Source: Vigna angularis
Taxonomy: Eukaryota; Streptophyta; Magnoliopsida; Fabales; Fabaceae
Direction of reading: 5' to 3'
NCBI RefSeq assembly: GCF_016808095.1
Contig: NC_068971.1
Span: 50,175,631-50,239,630, forward strand
DNA: 64,000 nt
Shown piece after piece: positions 24,850 through 43,828 of the stretch (position 1 is the first letter of the stretch; each line of letters opens with the position of its first letter). Under the pieces are notes generated by a model. It had not been told where the DNA came from, ran no database searches, and was given only the letters and a program-made list of their open reading frames with translations. A program made the position numbers and the translations under genes.

Positions 24850-25945
24850 ACTTTCTTCACTCGTCTTCTACTTCAGGTGAGAACTCACCCTATCGATTTA
24901 TCGATTTATATGAACAACTCGTCCCTTTTCTCTAATTAGTTATTTATTGTGTATTTCTCTTGCTTCAATAGCTTCCCGTTCGCGTGATGTGAAATTTTTT
25001 TAGGATTTGCTTTTCTCAATTTGAGTTTTGAAATACGGTGAAGTGTATTGTTATCTGTTACTGCGTTTGTGGCCTCATTCCGGAATTGTTGCCTTCTACG
25101 TGATATGGAATCTGTGGTTCATTTTTTGTTCTTGATTGGGGTTGGATCACATAGTTTGACTGATTCTATACTGTTTTAGGCAAGTTTGTGGCTTGTTTGG
25201 TAAATTTGCGTATACCCGAATGGTTTAACAAAAGCTAAGTTGGATTTACCCATTTATATACTTTTTGTCCTTTGTTATATTCCTTAATCTTCTTCATTTG
25301 GAAGTTCGACCTTCGGAAATCATGTACTGTTCAAAATCGTCAAATGTTTGGTGGATCTTATGTTGAATTTAACATTCGTTTAGCCCTCCTCCAACGAAAG
25401 CCTACATATATTTGGTAGATCTTATGTATAATTTGTGGAACAGAGCCTGCATATATTTGGTGAAAATTTGTTATTTATATTATTGCTGGACTAGATTTTC
25501 TTTTTTCCTCTCTGTGCGTGATGTAAATATTTATTTATTCTTTATCTAATCTCAGGGATAGTCGTGTGCTTTAATGTGAATCTGTGGATATATTTTTGGC
25601 ATTTCATGTTAGTTTGCATTATTCAATTTTTATTTTCTGTTGGGATTATTATGGTTTATCTGTCATACACACATTGATTATATGTGATGCAATAAACCCA
25701 ATTGTGTCCACTTTCATCTCAAAAGCTTTGTTTTGTGTATGAGCAGGATGGAGTCTCAGGTGAAGCATGCTCTTGTTGTTAAAGTTATGGGTCGTACTGG
25801 ATCCAGAGGGCAGGTTACGCAGGTTAGAGTGAAGTTTTTGGATGATCAGAATCGTCACATCATGAGGAATGTGAAAGGACCTGTGAGAGAAGGAGACATT
25901 CTCACCCTACTCGAATCTGAGAGGGAAGCAAGAAGATTGCGCTAG
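24850..25945 (+). CDS. RPS28: 40S ribosomal protein S28 (eS28); coding exon 25,748-25,945
   Basis: The coding part is one exon, 25,748-25,945: 65 residues, the full length of plant eS28, starting [19 protein letters not shown] and ending [12 protein letters not shown], with the conserved [11 protein letters not shown] segment. eS28 is a small-subunit protein near the mRNA exit channel, made in the cytosol and assembled in the nucleolus. A 5' UTR exon ends at 24,876 (CTTCAG|GTGAG), and an 870-bp intron (24,877-25,746) ends at GAGCAG one base before the ATG, so the intron lies wholly in the leader, as is common for plant ribosomal-protein genes. Promoter signals upstream are a TATA box and a telo-box. 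Most of the leader exon and intron also exist as an inverted copy at 21,832-22,714. Confidence 0.97.
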
Positions 25946-27770
25946 ATGGTTTACATCAAAACAGTGATTTGGTTTTTGTGGTAGTTAGTGGATGCTAAGG
26001 GTTATGAGCCTATCTTTTTGTTTTAAATCTGTTTCCATTCGAATTATGGTCTGAATTTTGTTGTTTTTAATCTAAGTTTTCAAGATTGAAGTATGATTGT
26101 CTTAATATATGAATTATGGATTAATATATGATTTGGCTTCCATTAATAGCTGGCTATTCCTACTGCATCATTTGCTGTTTAAAAGTTAAAAATCTCTTAA
26201 AAGTTTAAAAAGGGTGTCGACTGCTTATCATTAGAATCTTGAAAATGGTGGTCGCTATTGTTGTGAACTTGTGACACTATTATCTTGATTTGTATCTTAG
26301 GAGCACTTTGGATAGAAATTCTTGATTAAACGTAGTCTTAACATTGTGACTTTGGTAGAGTAAGCTTTTCTCTGAGAACAATGATTTTGGTATTGTTCTG
26401 TAATTCGTTGCCCTTTTACCTGCATTTATTAAAATCATTTGAAAATTGATTAATTGACAATTTTTCTGGTTTCTGAAGATTCGGTGGATCTAGGACATTC
26501 TTGGCAATGTTCTATATTTAATTTTCTGTTCTTAATACGTGTAGATTGCACACGAACTTTTTAAAATTTTCTGTAGCAAAAAAATTTTCGCAACTCTTTT
26601 TCCCAGGTCAACTCTTCTGAAATGGAAAAAAAAAACGAAACAACCCTTCGGGAATAAGCAACATTTTCAAATCGACAGTTTCATGATAAAAAAAATTTGA
26701 ATTAACTGTTTCAGAATTTGAGGTGTGATTTTTCTTGAAAATTCAATCCGGATTTTCAATTTTATAATTATAAATTATGTTGTCGGGTCACAATTTTATT
26801 TTTTCAGATTATATAATTAGAAGATTTGTTTAAAATTTAATCTCGGATTATATATTTTGAAAGATTTATTAAAGATTTCTAGAAAGTTTAATATACAAAG
26901 TAGCATAAGAAAAAACAGAGATATTATAGTCTATTTAACAATTATGGATGTCACAAGAATGTACCAGACTAGGGAAAAACAACCCTCTTCCACTTCTACA
27001 ACAAAAATTTAAAATAGAAATCAATAGCAGCCTTCACTTTCACTCTTGCTGATTGATTCCCTTCACCAACAACTGATCATGTAGTAGTTGGTCTTTTATT
27101 ATAGGGGGTTGTTTACTTTAACATTTACTTTGGGAGTTTATGCCAATCAACATAAACAAAGGTATTACTTGGAATACAAACCAAATATGAGTCTTTTGTC
27201 TCGAACAACTATGATAAACGTGTCTACTTTTAAGTGATGCAATGTATTAGTGGCAACGTGAAATGGATTTATTATTCCAATTCTAACTGCAAGCGGCTGC
27301 TACAATTTTATTACGACATAAGCCAAATTGTACATTAATTTTGCTTCAGATTTATTATTTGTAATGCCTTGCAGTGTTACCTTAGCTAAAAACCTTCACC
27401 TACAAAAGTTAATACTCAAGTCCATTATAGTTTACTTCTTCCCATCCATTACAAACAATCTATGTAATCAGTCATTTCAAATACTAAACTAGTTGAGTTC
27501 AGAAAAATTGTTATCCATGAGTAAAGAAAGTGATGCTTTGAACCTCCCTCTCCCTTTTCCTCTTTATAGATTAAAAGAATAGTCAATTTACAATTTGGTA
27601 AAGGACAATTAGGGCTCTGTGGGACTGAAAATAGCAAAAAGGAGGACAACTCACTCGAGAACTCTGAATCAGACGATTGTGCGGGCTTGCTTTACAGTAA
27701 GTTCTAACGCTTAAAAACAATGAATTGAGTTGTGCAGAAGGTTCTACTAAGTAAAATACATGTTTATACA
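25946..27770. other. Intergenic region, convergent gene ends
   Basis: It holds the eS28 3' UTR (to about 26.15 kb) and, on the other strand, the 3' UTR of the AVT3-type gene (right side). In between lies ordinary AT-rich DNA with no ORF of interest. Confidence 0.5.
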
Positions 27771-30011
27771 TCAAACTCCAACTATTGTGTTGTAAGTTCC
27801 ATAAATGGCAAAAAATAATCCAGAAAATAATACAATAAAATCTAAGGCTTTACGCCAGAAGGGTAGAGAAGAGCCAAGTAGCTTTAGGTGAAATGTGGCT
27901 GGCAAAACAAATGAGAGCATTGCACATAAGGTACTCCCCACAAATGAGGCAAATACACCAAATTCTGGCACGAATGAAGCTATCACTGCCAGTCCAACCA
28001 CCACAATCGCTCGGCTGATGCATATGCAGATATTTCCTGGTCCCGTTGAATCATTGTTGTTTCTGAAAATGATTTTGAGTTTCCCTTCCACAATCTCATT
28101 AATTGGGTGTAACATGATTGGAAGTGTGAATGCAAGCCCAACACATAATCCTACCTGCCATCATACAAAATGTTATACAAATACAACAAAAAATTTTAAG
28201 ATAATAGAGTCCGGCCTTGGCTTTTCATGCAATCTGAAATGGTATTCTGCAAACTGTACTACGGTAGTAGACATGTCTAAGGAAAAATTACAATATGGGA
28301 TGTGTATGTGATTAAGGAATGATGATTTCATGTAAAATAGATTAACTGACACAAACTGAAAGTCATAATTATATTATATCATCATCAGATGTTATCAAAC
28401 ACCTTCCAGCAATAGGGTTTCAAACAGATTCAACCAAGTCATATCAATTCTATGTTGCTATTCCAAGTGTTTTCTGAAGTTGCAATGACAACAAGCCTAC
28501 TGGAATAGTGAGCATGTGATTAATTCACAGAGAAGTCCATGTCAATGACAAATGCAATCAGATGCTTCCTTTCTTTGAAAATTCTAAATTAAACTGGTAT
28601 AGGAACAGAACAAAGAAAAGAAAAGAAAAGAGAGGAAATAGATCAATATTGATTAGCTAACAACAGCAAGAAAACTATTTCAGATTAACTGAAGAGCTTG
28701 AAGTGTGGATGTCTTTACTACCTGCACTGAAAGAGATGACCAATTCCTTGGGAGATTGAGGGTCACAATGTCTCTGGTTTCTTCACCAAAAGCCATGTAA
28801 CCACAAAAACCAAAAAGAATGTACACAAGAGTTATCCCACCAAAAGTCTGAGCAAGCAATATTGGGAACTTACGTTTATCCTGCATAGAATTCTCTAGAG
28901 CCAGTGTCATTCCAAACCCCTCAAAACAAAACACTGCCATGCCTGCTGCAAATGGCAATCCCCCAATGTTGGATGTGATTGCTGTCCTTTCTCCAAATGA
29001 AAACCCCTCCCCGAAGGCCCGTTGTACGTCCTCCTTCACCACAATTCCCATAGCCAAGACATTGCAAACATCAGCAAAAATGCTGAAAGGTGCCAAAGCA
29101 GATAAGCTCCCTATCCAAGCCAATCCAATCTCAACAGGTACCAACATAAATATGAAGGAGGCCATTGATATGTTCTGGCCTTCAAATACAGAATGAAGGT
29201 TTTGTCCAATAAACACAAAATAAGCAATAGATCCAGCACATTGTGCTACCACAATTATAACTTCTGTCACAAACCGACCTAGGGTTCCAAAAGACCTATA
29301 ACCCAAGTCTCCATATGTGTTTGATTCCCCCAGTGGCTCTTCAGACGCCAATTTGTCTCTGCAATTAACCTGTGCCCAACAAATAAAAACAAAACCTTAA
29401 AAAGGCAGGAACAGCAATCACAAAATAAAACATGTACCCAGTAACATTAGTTAACGCCCTTTATTTTCTTTTCCTTTCAGCAAGTCAATGGCACAGTGCA
29501 TCCCACAATAAAAAGGTATAAAAGGGATCATTATTGTATCCATTTATGTACGGGAAAAAAAAGCAATAATCAATGGCCAATATACAATCATTCATAATAC
29601 CCTCTGTCCCAAAACCAAGAAGAAAGAAAAAAATCGAAAATTTAGCTTTTACACTGCCTTTTAACACATCTTATGAGCAGGAATTATTCAAAAGGTGAAA
29701 TATACGTAACTGTTAGATGAGGATAAAGTACTGTGCTCTATCATATTAAAATAAAGGGAAAAAAGAGATTTCTGTGCAACGATTGAATCACCCACAAGAA
29801 GAACCATGCAATAGTAAGTGGATAAGCCGACAACAGCAACCCCAAGCGAGCCAGCGACCCACCCAGCGATCCGAAAAGCAAAGGGTAATCCAAGAACTCC
29901 AGTTCCGACAACAGTGACTATGATGTTTCCCAAAGTTTGAAGCTTGGAAGCCCTCTTTGAAGGCGAAGGCTCCAGCAGAGGAGATGCCATGTTTGTTTTC
30001 TCCCGCTCCAT
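27771..30011 (-). CDS. AVT3: Vacuolar amino-acid exporter, AAAP family (AVT3 type)
   Basis: Three exons, 30011-29796, 29369-28722 and 28154-27771, join to 415 residues. The hydrophobic pattern fits 11 membrane helices of the amino acid/auxin permease family. The first helix contains LGNIIVTVVGTGVLGLPFAF, the family's substrate-binding bend. After it come CRDKLASEEP, TYGDLGYRSFG, FVFIGQNL, PFSIFADVCN, GGLPFAAGMAVFCFEGFGM, LFGFCGYMAFGE and the closing GTYNTIVGV. These match the plant AVT3 group, tonoplast exporters of small neutral amino acids such as alanine and proline. The first intron uses the donor GTGGGT after a CTT codon; a nearby GTGATT would break the frame. Initiation may be at 30,011 or at the in-frame ATG at 29,990 (MASPLL). 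A CACGTG lies at 30,084, about 75 bp upstream. Confidence 0.92.
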
Positions 30012-30782
30012 GTTTCTTCCCTGTATGTACGCGATCTACCCAGAGTCTTAACGAGTGACTGAAAACGAGTTCACCATGCGGGACACGTGCCGCTCCTGTC
30101 AGAGACAAGATGACAGGGGACGGGTCGTTACAGCGAGGAGAACGAAAAATCCAAAAGGGCTAGTTAGGAACCGAAGTTGTTGGTGATGAATCTATAAATA
30201 ATGAATGAGTGACCATTGACAACGTTGCCCAACGTTGTCTGTTTCAATTTGATGGGTCGACAACAGAGAAAACACGCAATAAACCCTTAAGAAGTGGTAA
30301 AAGCTACTTCCAAATGAGCTCTGTTCTTATGAAACCTTGCTGTTTGCCAGAACATGAAAGAATTATCTAAGCTCAAACTTTTCTGCTAGATCGAAGTTTA
30401 TTATTTTTAAATCTAACTCAACTCCGCACAGTTTAACTAAATTCCATAAAATCGATTTATTAAATGAGATTTGTATTTCACTTATATTATAAATTGATTA
30501 CTTCTTCACACTAAGATATAAATATCTCATGATAGTAGAAATTGAATCATCTGATAGTGATTTAATAATAAGTAAAAAGAAAAATGTCTACAAATTTGTT
30601 AACTGCTGATACTATATTAAAAAATGAATTTTAAACCTAAGTCAATCTCATATAATCAATTTATAAGATAAAATTTGAATCTCACTTATGTGTTATAAAT
30701 TAACTTTATTTCTAGTAAAATATTAAACTTCCAAACATCTACGTTATTTATCATGTTAATAAGGATTGGAATATAAATTTTT
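30012..30782. other. Promoter region of the AVT3-type gene and flank
   Basis: The first 250 bp, read on the minus strand, hold the promoter and 5' UTR, including CACGTG at 30,084-30,089. Farther right are diverged fragments of a common legume repeat (AACTCAACTCCGCA and similar). No gene is seen. Confidence 0.4.
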
Positions 30783-31160
30783 GGTTTAATAGGTTCGGAG
30801 GTCCTTATATTTGTGGGTTCGTTTCAATTGGGTCCTCCAATTTTGAAAGTGATCAATTTGGTCCCTAATTTAACAAAATTGAGCCAATAATACCCTTTCC
30901 GTTAAATATAATGGACGGCGTTAACTTTTTAAACATGTGGCATGTTGAGGCATCCTTTTATTTGCAGGTGCCACAGTTTTATTTGAAGGATGCTTCAATA
31001 TACCACATGTTTAAAAAGTTAATGACGTCCATTGCATTTAACGGAAAGGGTATTATTGACTCAATTTTGTTAAATTAGGGACCAAATTGATCACTTTCAA
31101 AATTGGAGGACCCAATTGAAACAAACCTATAAATATAGGGACCTCCGAACCTATTAAACC
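30783..31160. mobile_element. MULE-type foldback MITE with perfect 9-bp target duplication
   Basis: A 378-bp element made almost wholly of two inverted arms of about 180 bp, beginning GGTTTAATAGGTTCGGAGG and ending with its inverse. Paired inner segments include TTGGGTCCTCCAATTTTG and CTTTCCGTTAAAT. It is flanked by TAAATTTTT at 30,774-30,782 and at 31,161-31,169, an exact 9-bp duplication, the size made by Mutator-like transposases. No coding capacity. Confidence 0.9.
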
Positions 31161-32839
31161 TAAATTTTTTTGACAATTTGACCGTGTCAATTTTTTACTG
31201 TATCAAAATATTATGTATTCTAAATTTAATAAAAAACAACACGTATTAAAATGTGCTTATGTTATATATAATTAAATAAAGAAACTCTTATTCAAAATAA
31301 TATATACACTTTATGAACAACTACCATTATCACTGTGGGTACCCACCATATATCAGTGATTAATAGTCACTGTTACGAACACCAACTCTATTATATTACT
31401 TTTTTAATGAAGGAAATATTATTTGTTTGCTGGTAGTGTATTTATGGGCCTAATTTTGCATTACTTCTATCGAATTCACACATATTAAGTGTATTAGTTA
31501 ATTATAACAATTTTATCAATTTTCTAATATTTTCCCTAAAGTGTTTTTAATTGTAAAATAAAAGTAATACGATTAAATATTAAGTATTAAATAAAGTCAG
31601 AATATTCTGAGAAAAAATATCAATAAATAAAATGAATAGTTTAAATTTTGAAATCAGGCACGGAGAAACATGTCCAATCTTATTATGAACACTGTATATG
31701 ACCCCATTTATGTCATTATAGTGTAAACACTTGTATTAAATTTTATTACTTTTAAAAGTATGCAAACCAGCTTTAAGCAATTGAGATTATAAAAGCTAAA
31801 GCCATTTATTTGATAAAGAATATGAATCAGTAAAGCCATAAACTGTTTATTAAAATATTAATTATACATAATACATTATGCAGTGTGACAACTGATCTCC
31901 TATTGACCGACTGGTCAATGTTTTCCAAAAAAAATGTTGAAAAGTTGGTTTTAATTTCAAATTTCTATAAATTAGATGACTTCTTATTATGCCATTGAAT
32001 ACTTTACTGTTAAATCCAATTATCTCAATTCAGTGTATCTATAAGTAAAAATAGATAAAATATATTTATTAATTTTTGGACCATGATTAGATTAGTCTTA
32101 ATTAAAAGTTGATCTCAAAATTTATAAATACAGCTAAAATTAGTGTATTTATTACAAATTCAAAATTTTATTTTCAACCTTCTGATACATATTCTAAATA
32201 TCAAGACATTAATTATGTAATATAATACAATCAAGTATGTAAGTAATATAAACACATATTGGAAAAAATTATTTCTTATATTATCCTATCATCTACTTGA
32301 ATGATACGTCCTTTTGAATTAAAGCTCATAACCATTTTACTAAATATAAGTCGTTATAATCATAAATAAATGAGTACTTAAAAAATGTTATTAGTATAAA
32401 AATAGTTTTAAAATGTTAACTATAATTTTAAAATCTTATATGTTTCTTACAATTAAAAAAATAGTTATATAAAAATGAAATTTTATATAATTTAATTAAA
32501 AGTTATTTTTAATCGTTTCCATAATCTACAAGAAAATTAATGTTAAATTTTAGAAAATGATATATAGTTTTAATGAAAAAAAATCTACTTAAACATAATT
32601 TATATTATATTCTAACGTTATTTAGCATGTTATATTGTGTGCATTAAACACCATATTTAATAAATTGATTTCATCTTAACTCTTTTATTTTTTATGTTAC
32701 AATAGATATATACAATCTAATTAAATGTTGGGTGAAAAGCAATCATATGAATAATAATTTGTAATTAATAATACACTTAACTTTAAAAATGATAATTAAA
32801 CGCTAACAAGAAGTGGAATTTAACACGGAAGAGAGTTAG
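31161..32839. other. Intergenic AT-rich region
   Basis: Low-complexity AT-rich DNA. I see no gene, RNA or clear repeat structure in it. Confidence 0.5.
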
Positions 32840-33540
32840 ACGAACATGGAAAATAGCTCAAGAATTGTAGCTTCTTGAGTTTATAATAAGAAAAAATTTT
32901 AACAAATGAAGTCTAGACAAATAAACTTTAAAGGAATATGATAGTTGTGTCTTTACAATGGACTCTGCATACAATATCTTATAGAGAAACATATAAGGGG
33001 ATAGAAGAAGTGTATTTAAACTCCTATGAAGCACCAAAGTAATTCCAAAGAAACATCTATTAGGATGAAGAGTGTTGTTGGACAAGTTACCAACAAAGGA
33101 CAAATTACCCATAAAGGGGATACACTTACAAAATAACTTGCGTGAGTTATGCTTAAATAAAGAGGAAAGTGTGACTCACCTATAATTTTTGTTTAAAGTA
33201 TTTCATAGAGTATGGAACATGTGTGATAGATGCATGTGAGTGACTAAGGTGCATCATAATCAACCTATAGCCAATTTTCAACAATTCAATCTTTTCAATC
33301 TTAATAGTAAGAAAATATCATTTAGAGGGGTATGTGGTTAGCAATTGTTGGGGAGATATGGAAACAAATGAGAAAATTTTTAGGCCACAGGAGGTAAATC
33401 CAGAAAAAAAAATTAACTTAGCTCAAGTGAATGTTTAAACCTAGATCAAACGTAAGATTCATAATGTTAAATTCTCATATAGTGATTATAATGACGGGTG
33501 TATGTTTCTTTATTTGTTCTTAAAATCTTTGTGAATGGAT
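32840..33540 (+). pseudogene. Decayed LINE 3' end (reverse-transcriptase zinc-binding region)
   Basis: Read with frameshifts and stops, the plus strand gives the typical C-terminal part of plant LINE ORF2: a KVIPKKHLLG*RVLLDKLPTK segment (usual form: K-IP-KV-FAWRLLLDRLPT, with the Trp codon now TGA), then a H/C-poor remnant of the zinc-binding region, then RGMWLAIVGEIWK and AQVNV, and a final FLYLFLKSL. Several stop codons are present, so it is dead. No RT core or poly-A tail is visible. Boundaries are approximate. Confidence 0.65.
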
Positions 33541-36619
<3,079 letters not shown>

Positions 36620-37405
36620 CTATGCCTCAAAGCAATATGGCTGACAAACACAGTCCATGGCATGGATCAGTTTCCTGCGAGGTCCCACTGCATTGGCACC
36701 CATATCCTTGAGTTTTTTCATGGTTAGATTTACCAGCTGATACTTACCGACACTTTTACCCTGAAAAATTCTCACAAACTGCCCCAGTCCAAGTGATATC
36801 AGCCACTTGCTCAGTCCACCAGCTCTTTCAAGCTTCCTCTCCAAATTTGATGCTCTTAAGTTTTTATTCAAAGTTTCCAGGTTGGAGGGCCTTCTTGGTG
36901 CAAGTAGTGTTCTGGGCTGCTTAATAACTTTTGATGTATTAGAAATTCCAAGTACTTTATGTGACTTCAAACCATTCATTTGATGTGGATTTTCTGATTC
37001 TGTTCTCTGATCTAAAGATGATGGACTGACCACAATTGGTGTAGGTAAGATAGGAGGTGCTCTATTCTCGGTACGAGTCTCTTTTTGGACAGCCAATAAA
37101 AATGTTTTTTCATGTTCATTATCTGAAGGATGTGCAGTAGATGTCTCCATGGGAAGCTGCACATGGTTACTTGCCAATTCAGGAGGCATAAGTTGCGTAT
37201 GATTTGGTCCTTGGTTTGCTGTTAACGATCTCTCGTTGAGAGGCACAGCAGGCACCAGAATGGTTACTCTCTGCTTTTTCACTATAACCCAATCACTATC
37301 CTCATGCTCTTTGTCACAGTTTCGAGAATCAACAGGGTCTTGCGAAGAAGTACCACGTTTTTTACTAGGAACTTTTCCTGTGCGCTTCTGCTTTGTTTTC
37401 ACCAT
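36620..37405 (-). CDS. SAM (sterile alpha motif) domain protein
   Basis: One coding exon, 261 residues. The N-terminus is basic and nuclear-localisation-like (MVKTKQKRTGKVPSKKRG), followed by DSDWVIVKKQRVTILVP. Residues about 50-190 look disordered (Pro, Ser, Asn). A SAM domain ends the protein (about 197-258): LSKWLISLGLGQFVRIFQ, VNLTMKKLKDMGANAVGPR and RKLIHAMDCV. SAM domains oligomerise or bind RNA. This small-protein architecture occurs across dicots with no role I can name. The ATG directly follows a splice acceptor (TTGGCAG), so there is a 5' UTR intron running to an upstream leader exon, probably at about 38,390-38,480, where CCAG|GTCTTT could be the donor. Confidence 0.88.
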   Translation of the reverse strand: MVKTKQKRTGKVPSKKRGTSSQDPVDSRNCDKEHEDSDWVIVKKQRVTILVPAVPLNERSLTANQGPNHTQLMPPELASNHVQLPMETSTAHPSDNEHEKTFLLAVQKETRTENRAPPILPTPIVVSPSSLDQRTESENPHQMNGLKSHKVLGISNTSKVIKQPRTLLAPRRPSNLETLNKNLRASNLERKLERAGGLSKWLISLGLGQFVRIFQGKSVGKYQLVNLTMKKLKDMGANAVGPRRKLIHAMDCVCQPYCFEA

Positions 37406-40235
<2,830 letters not shown>

Positions 40236-40319
40236 CATATATATATATATATAGTAAATTGTGTAAAAATTCAAAGGTTATCACATCTAAGAGTAAATTC
40301 TCTAAATTTATAAATAATA

Positions 40320-41690
40320 GATTATACAAAAATATGTTAAGTATATTCGTTATAAATATAATTTAATGTATAAACATATTGGTTTAATGTTTATTGTTAG
40401 ATTTATATAACTAATGCATCAATATATTTATCTAATATTCATTAGGCTCATCTGTTTAATATATGAACACATTAATCAATATTTGTCTGTTGTGTATTGC
40501 AAGACACTAATTATGTAATGAATAAAATTGTACAATGTGTATTAATAGACTCGTATATATTACTATATTCATTTAATTAATGCATGGACAAACATATGTG
40601 ATAGGCGTTGCAAAACTTGTTTAATCACTAAATGAATAATCTCGTCCAATGTGTATTCTTATACTAGTCTAATAATGCATAAAATGACTTGTTTAATGTT
40701 TTATGTATAAAATATTTGCTTAATTAGTGCATGGATAAACTTGTCTAATATGTATTGTTAAATATGTTTAATTAGTGTATGAAAAAAATTCGTCTAATAT
40801 ATATATATTGTAAGATTCATGTAATCAGTGAATTAACAAACTTACCTAATGCATATTCATAAATTCTTATAATTTGTATATGAAATTTTTTGTCTAATTT
40901 ATATTGTTAAACTTGTCTAATGTATATTGTTAGACTTGTCTAATCAGTATATGAATGAATTGTTTAATGTGTGTTGTTAAACTAATATGATCAATTTTAT
41001 CGATAACTCATTTAATCAAAGTATTCATAAACTCACCTAATCAACGTATGAAATTATTTGTCTAATATTTTTTGTTATACTCTTATAATCAGTGTATCTA
41101 CAATGTCGTTTAATATGTACTCTTAAACTCGTGTAATATTTGTTTTCGATACTCATCTAATGAGTGTATGAAAAGACTTGTGAGATGTGTATTCTTATAC
41201 CCGTATAGTCAATGCATTAACAAAGTCTTGAAATATGTATTATTATATTTGTCTCATAAGTACATGGATACACTTGTATAATGTGTGCTATTAAACTTGT
41301 ATAATCAGTGTATGTTCAAACTTGTCTAATATGTATTGCAAGACTCGTGCGATTAGTGAGTGGACAAATTCCTCAAATGTGTATTAATAGATTTGTCTAA
41401 TCTGTGTATGAAAAAACTTGTATAATTTTTTTTTCTAAACTCGTCTTATCAATTTATAAACAAACCAATATAGTGTTTGTTGATAGACTCATCTAATTAA
41501 CATATGGACAAACTTATTTAATAAGTATTTTTATACTCATCTAAACACTGTACCAAACAATTTATCTAATGACTTTTGTTAAACTTATTTAATTAGAATA
41601 TAGACAAAGTTGTTTAATATTTCTTCATACTTGTCCAAAGTGTATTAATTACAATACTTATTCAATTAATGCAATTAATGAATGGATAGA
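40320..41690. repeat. Degenerate ~60-bp tandem repeat, array 2
   Basis: Over 1.3 kb, phrases such as CTTGTCTAATRTGTATTGTTA and ACTCGTCTAATCAGTGTATG alternate, separated by GGACAAA or similar, giving about 20 diverged units. The sequence family is the same as at about 5,930-6,410. It is not protein-coding in any frame. Confidence 0.75.
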
Positions 41691-42439
41691 AGAATTTTAA
41701 CTTTAGATACAAATAAATAAATTACGTGGAATATTAAAATATCTATTAAAAAACAACTAAATTACATTAATTATATGAGTGAATTAATATTTTAGTATAT
41801 TAAAATTTATAATATTAAAAAGAATTTTAAATTTTTGTGATTTGGTATATTTAAGTACTATATTTAATTGTTGTCCTTACTATATTTAATTGTTGTACTT
41901 ACTATATATTTCTAAACATAATTATTATTATTATTGCTTAAATCAAACTAGTAGATATAATTGACAGGATAATGGTTTGGAAAATTTATATTTCATAAAC
42001 TAATGACATTACTAAAATAAATTTAAAAAAATATATAAAATATATAATATTAAGGGGTGTGTTATTTATATACACACACACGAGATTCTACGTAGACGGA
42101 TGATTATTTTTTAGGTAAATATCAATTTAAATTTTACATAAAAACATGAATAATATTCAGTAATAAAAACATCTATATTATAACTTAATATACATGTTTT
42201 ATTGTTGATAGTTTTTCTTAAGATAAAATTATTATAATTATTATTTTTAAATGATAGCATAATATAAAATAAAATTAAAAAATATATTTTAAATTTAATT
42301 TTATTAGGTGACTAAGTAATAAAATATCATAAAAGAAAAAAAAAATAGAAAAAAATAATTAATATCATAAAAATATCAAATGACAAAAACTTCAATTGAA
42401 ACAGTTATCAACGAACAACTGTGAAAAATAATGTTATTT

Positions 42440-42960
42440 TTCCGATAACTCTTTTATTATATTATAATATATACGAGATATTAGTTTAATTTTTACATAA
42501 TAAATAAAAAATAATTGATTAACAAAATAATTTCATGCGTGATAACAAAATAAATATAAATAAAAAAGTTAGTTTTAAAATAAAATAAATAGATGAAAAA
42601 GTAAAATAAATTATATGCAAATGTGATAACAAAATAAAATTTAAAAAATAATAAAATAAAATAAATATTTTAAAAATAAAATAAATGAATGAAAAGGAAA
42701 AATGAATTTTATACAGATGTGATAATCAAATAAATATAAAAAATTTACAAAAAAATAAAATAGTAAAATTAAAAAATAATAAATAAGATAAATGAATTAA
42801 AAAAATAAAATAACTTCTATGTATATATAACAACAAAATAAATATAAAATTTAAAAAATAAAATAAATGAATCAAAAGATAGAATAATTTTCATATACAT
42901 GTAGAAACAAAATAAATATAAAAAAATGTCAGATAATTAAAAAACTAAATCTTAAAACAC
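42440..42960. repeat. Degenerate AT-rich tandem repeat (~110-120 bp unit)
   Basis: Phrases like ATGYRDATGTGATAACAAAA, then TAAATATAAAA and AAATGAATGAAAA, recur four to five times. Units are diverged; period estimated by eye. Confidence 0.5.
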
Positions 42961-43212
42961 TAAAAAAATAGATATTAAAATAATTTTTTCACGTATTATA
43001 ATAATAAATAATATTGAATTAAAGTTACCATTAAATAGATTAAAAATAATAGAACCAAAGATATAAACAAATTAAATTAAATCGTTCATTGATATCAAAA
43101 TATATATGTTGAATTCCACTTCTAATATTCATCATAATTTGTTAAATTAGAACTAAAAATATTAGATTATATATCATGACATGTTTAGAAAATGAAAATA
43201 AAATATTAGAGC

Positions 43213-43828
43213 TATCAAAATGGGTAACTCATCTCGACTTTCGGTCCGTTTCACTATGTATTGGTCACTTAATGAACCAACCCAACCTCGTTCACTTATT
43301 ACTGAGCTAAAAAAATTTGAATCAGGCTCGACCTGGATTAAACGGATTGACTCACTAGATCACTTAATTATAAGTTTTTTTAAATAAAAAAAATTATATA
43401 TTTTTAATTAAAATCTAAATAAGTTTCACTTTAAAATAATGTTAAACTTTAAAGAAAATTCAAAAAAAAAATATCATATAATTCAAGCGTAATAAAAAAA
43501 TAAACACAAAAAACAAACAAATAAGTTTTTAATATTTAATTTTGTATTAGTTATCCATCTATAATACTAGAGCATTGAATATATAAATTTGTAATATTTT
43601 TATGTCTTGAAACATCTATTTTTTTATCTCATTTACAATATAATAAAAAAAATGTTAACTAATAATATTGAAATACAAAATAATAATAATTAAATTAAAT
43701 TAGGTGAAGTTCAACCGGGTGAACTGGGTTCTAAGTGAACTGCATAAAAAAAATTATATTTTTCAAATCCAACCCGATTTAAACTCGTGGTAAGCTGAGT
43801 TGGCTCACTGATTATCACCATTTTGACA
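43213..43828. mobile_element. Possible hAT-like MITE relic
   Basis: The left end TATCAAAATGGGTAA and the right end (reverse complement TGTCAAAATGGTGATAA) are imperfect inverted repeats. GGCTCACTG and GAACTGGGTTC-like segments inside recall a common legume repeat. No matching 8-bp target duplication is visible, so the call is tentative. Confidence 0.4.

Noticed and set aside
27895..29196. Plus-strand ORFs at 27,895 and 28,939
   Set aside because: Antisense to AVT3-type exons that encode well-conserved membrane helices.
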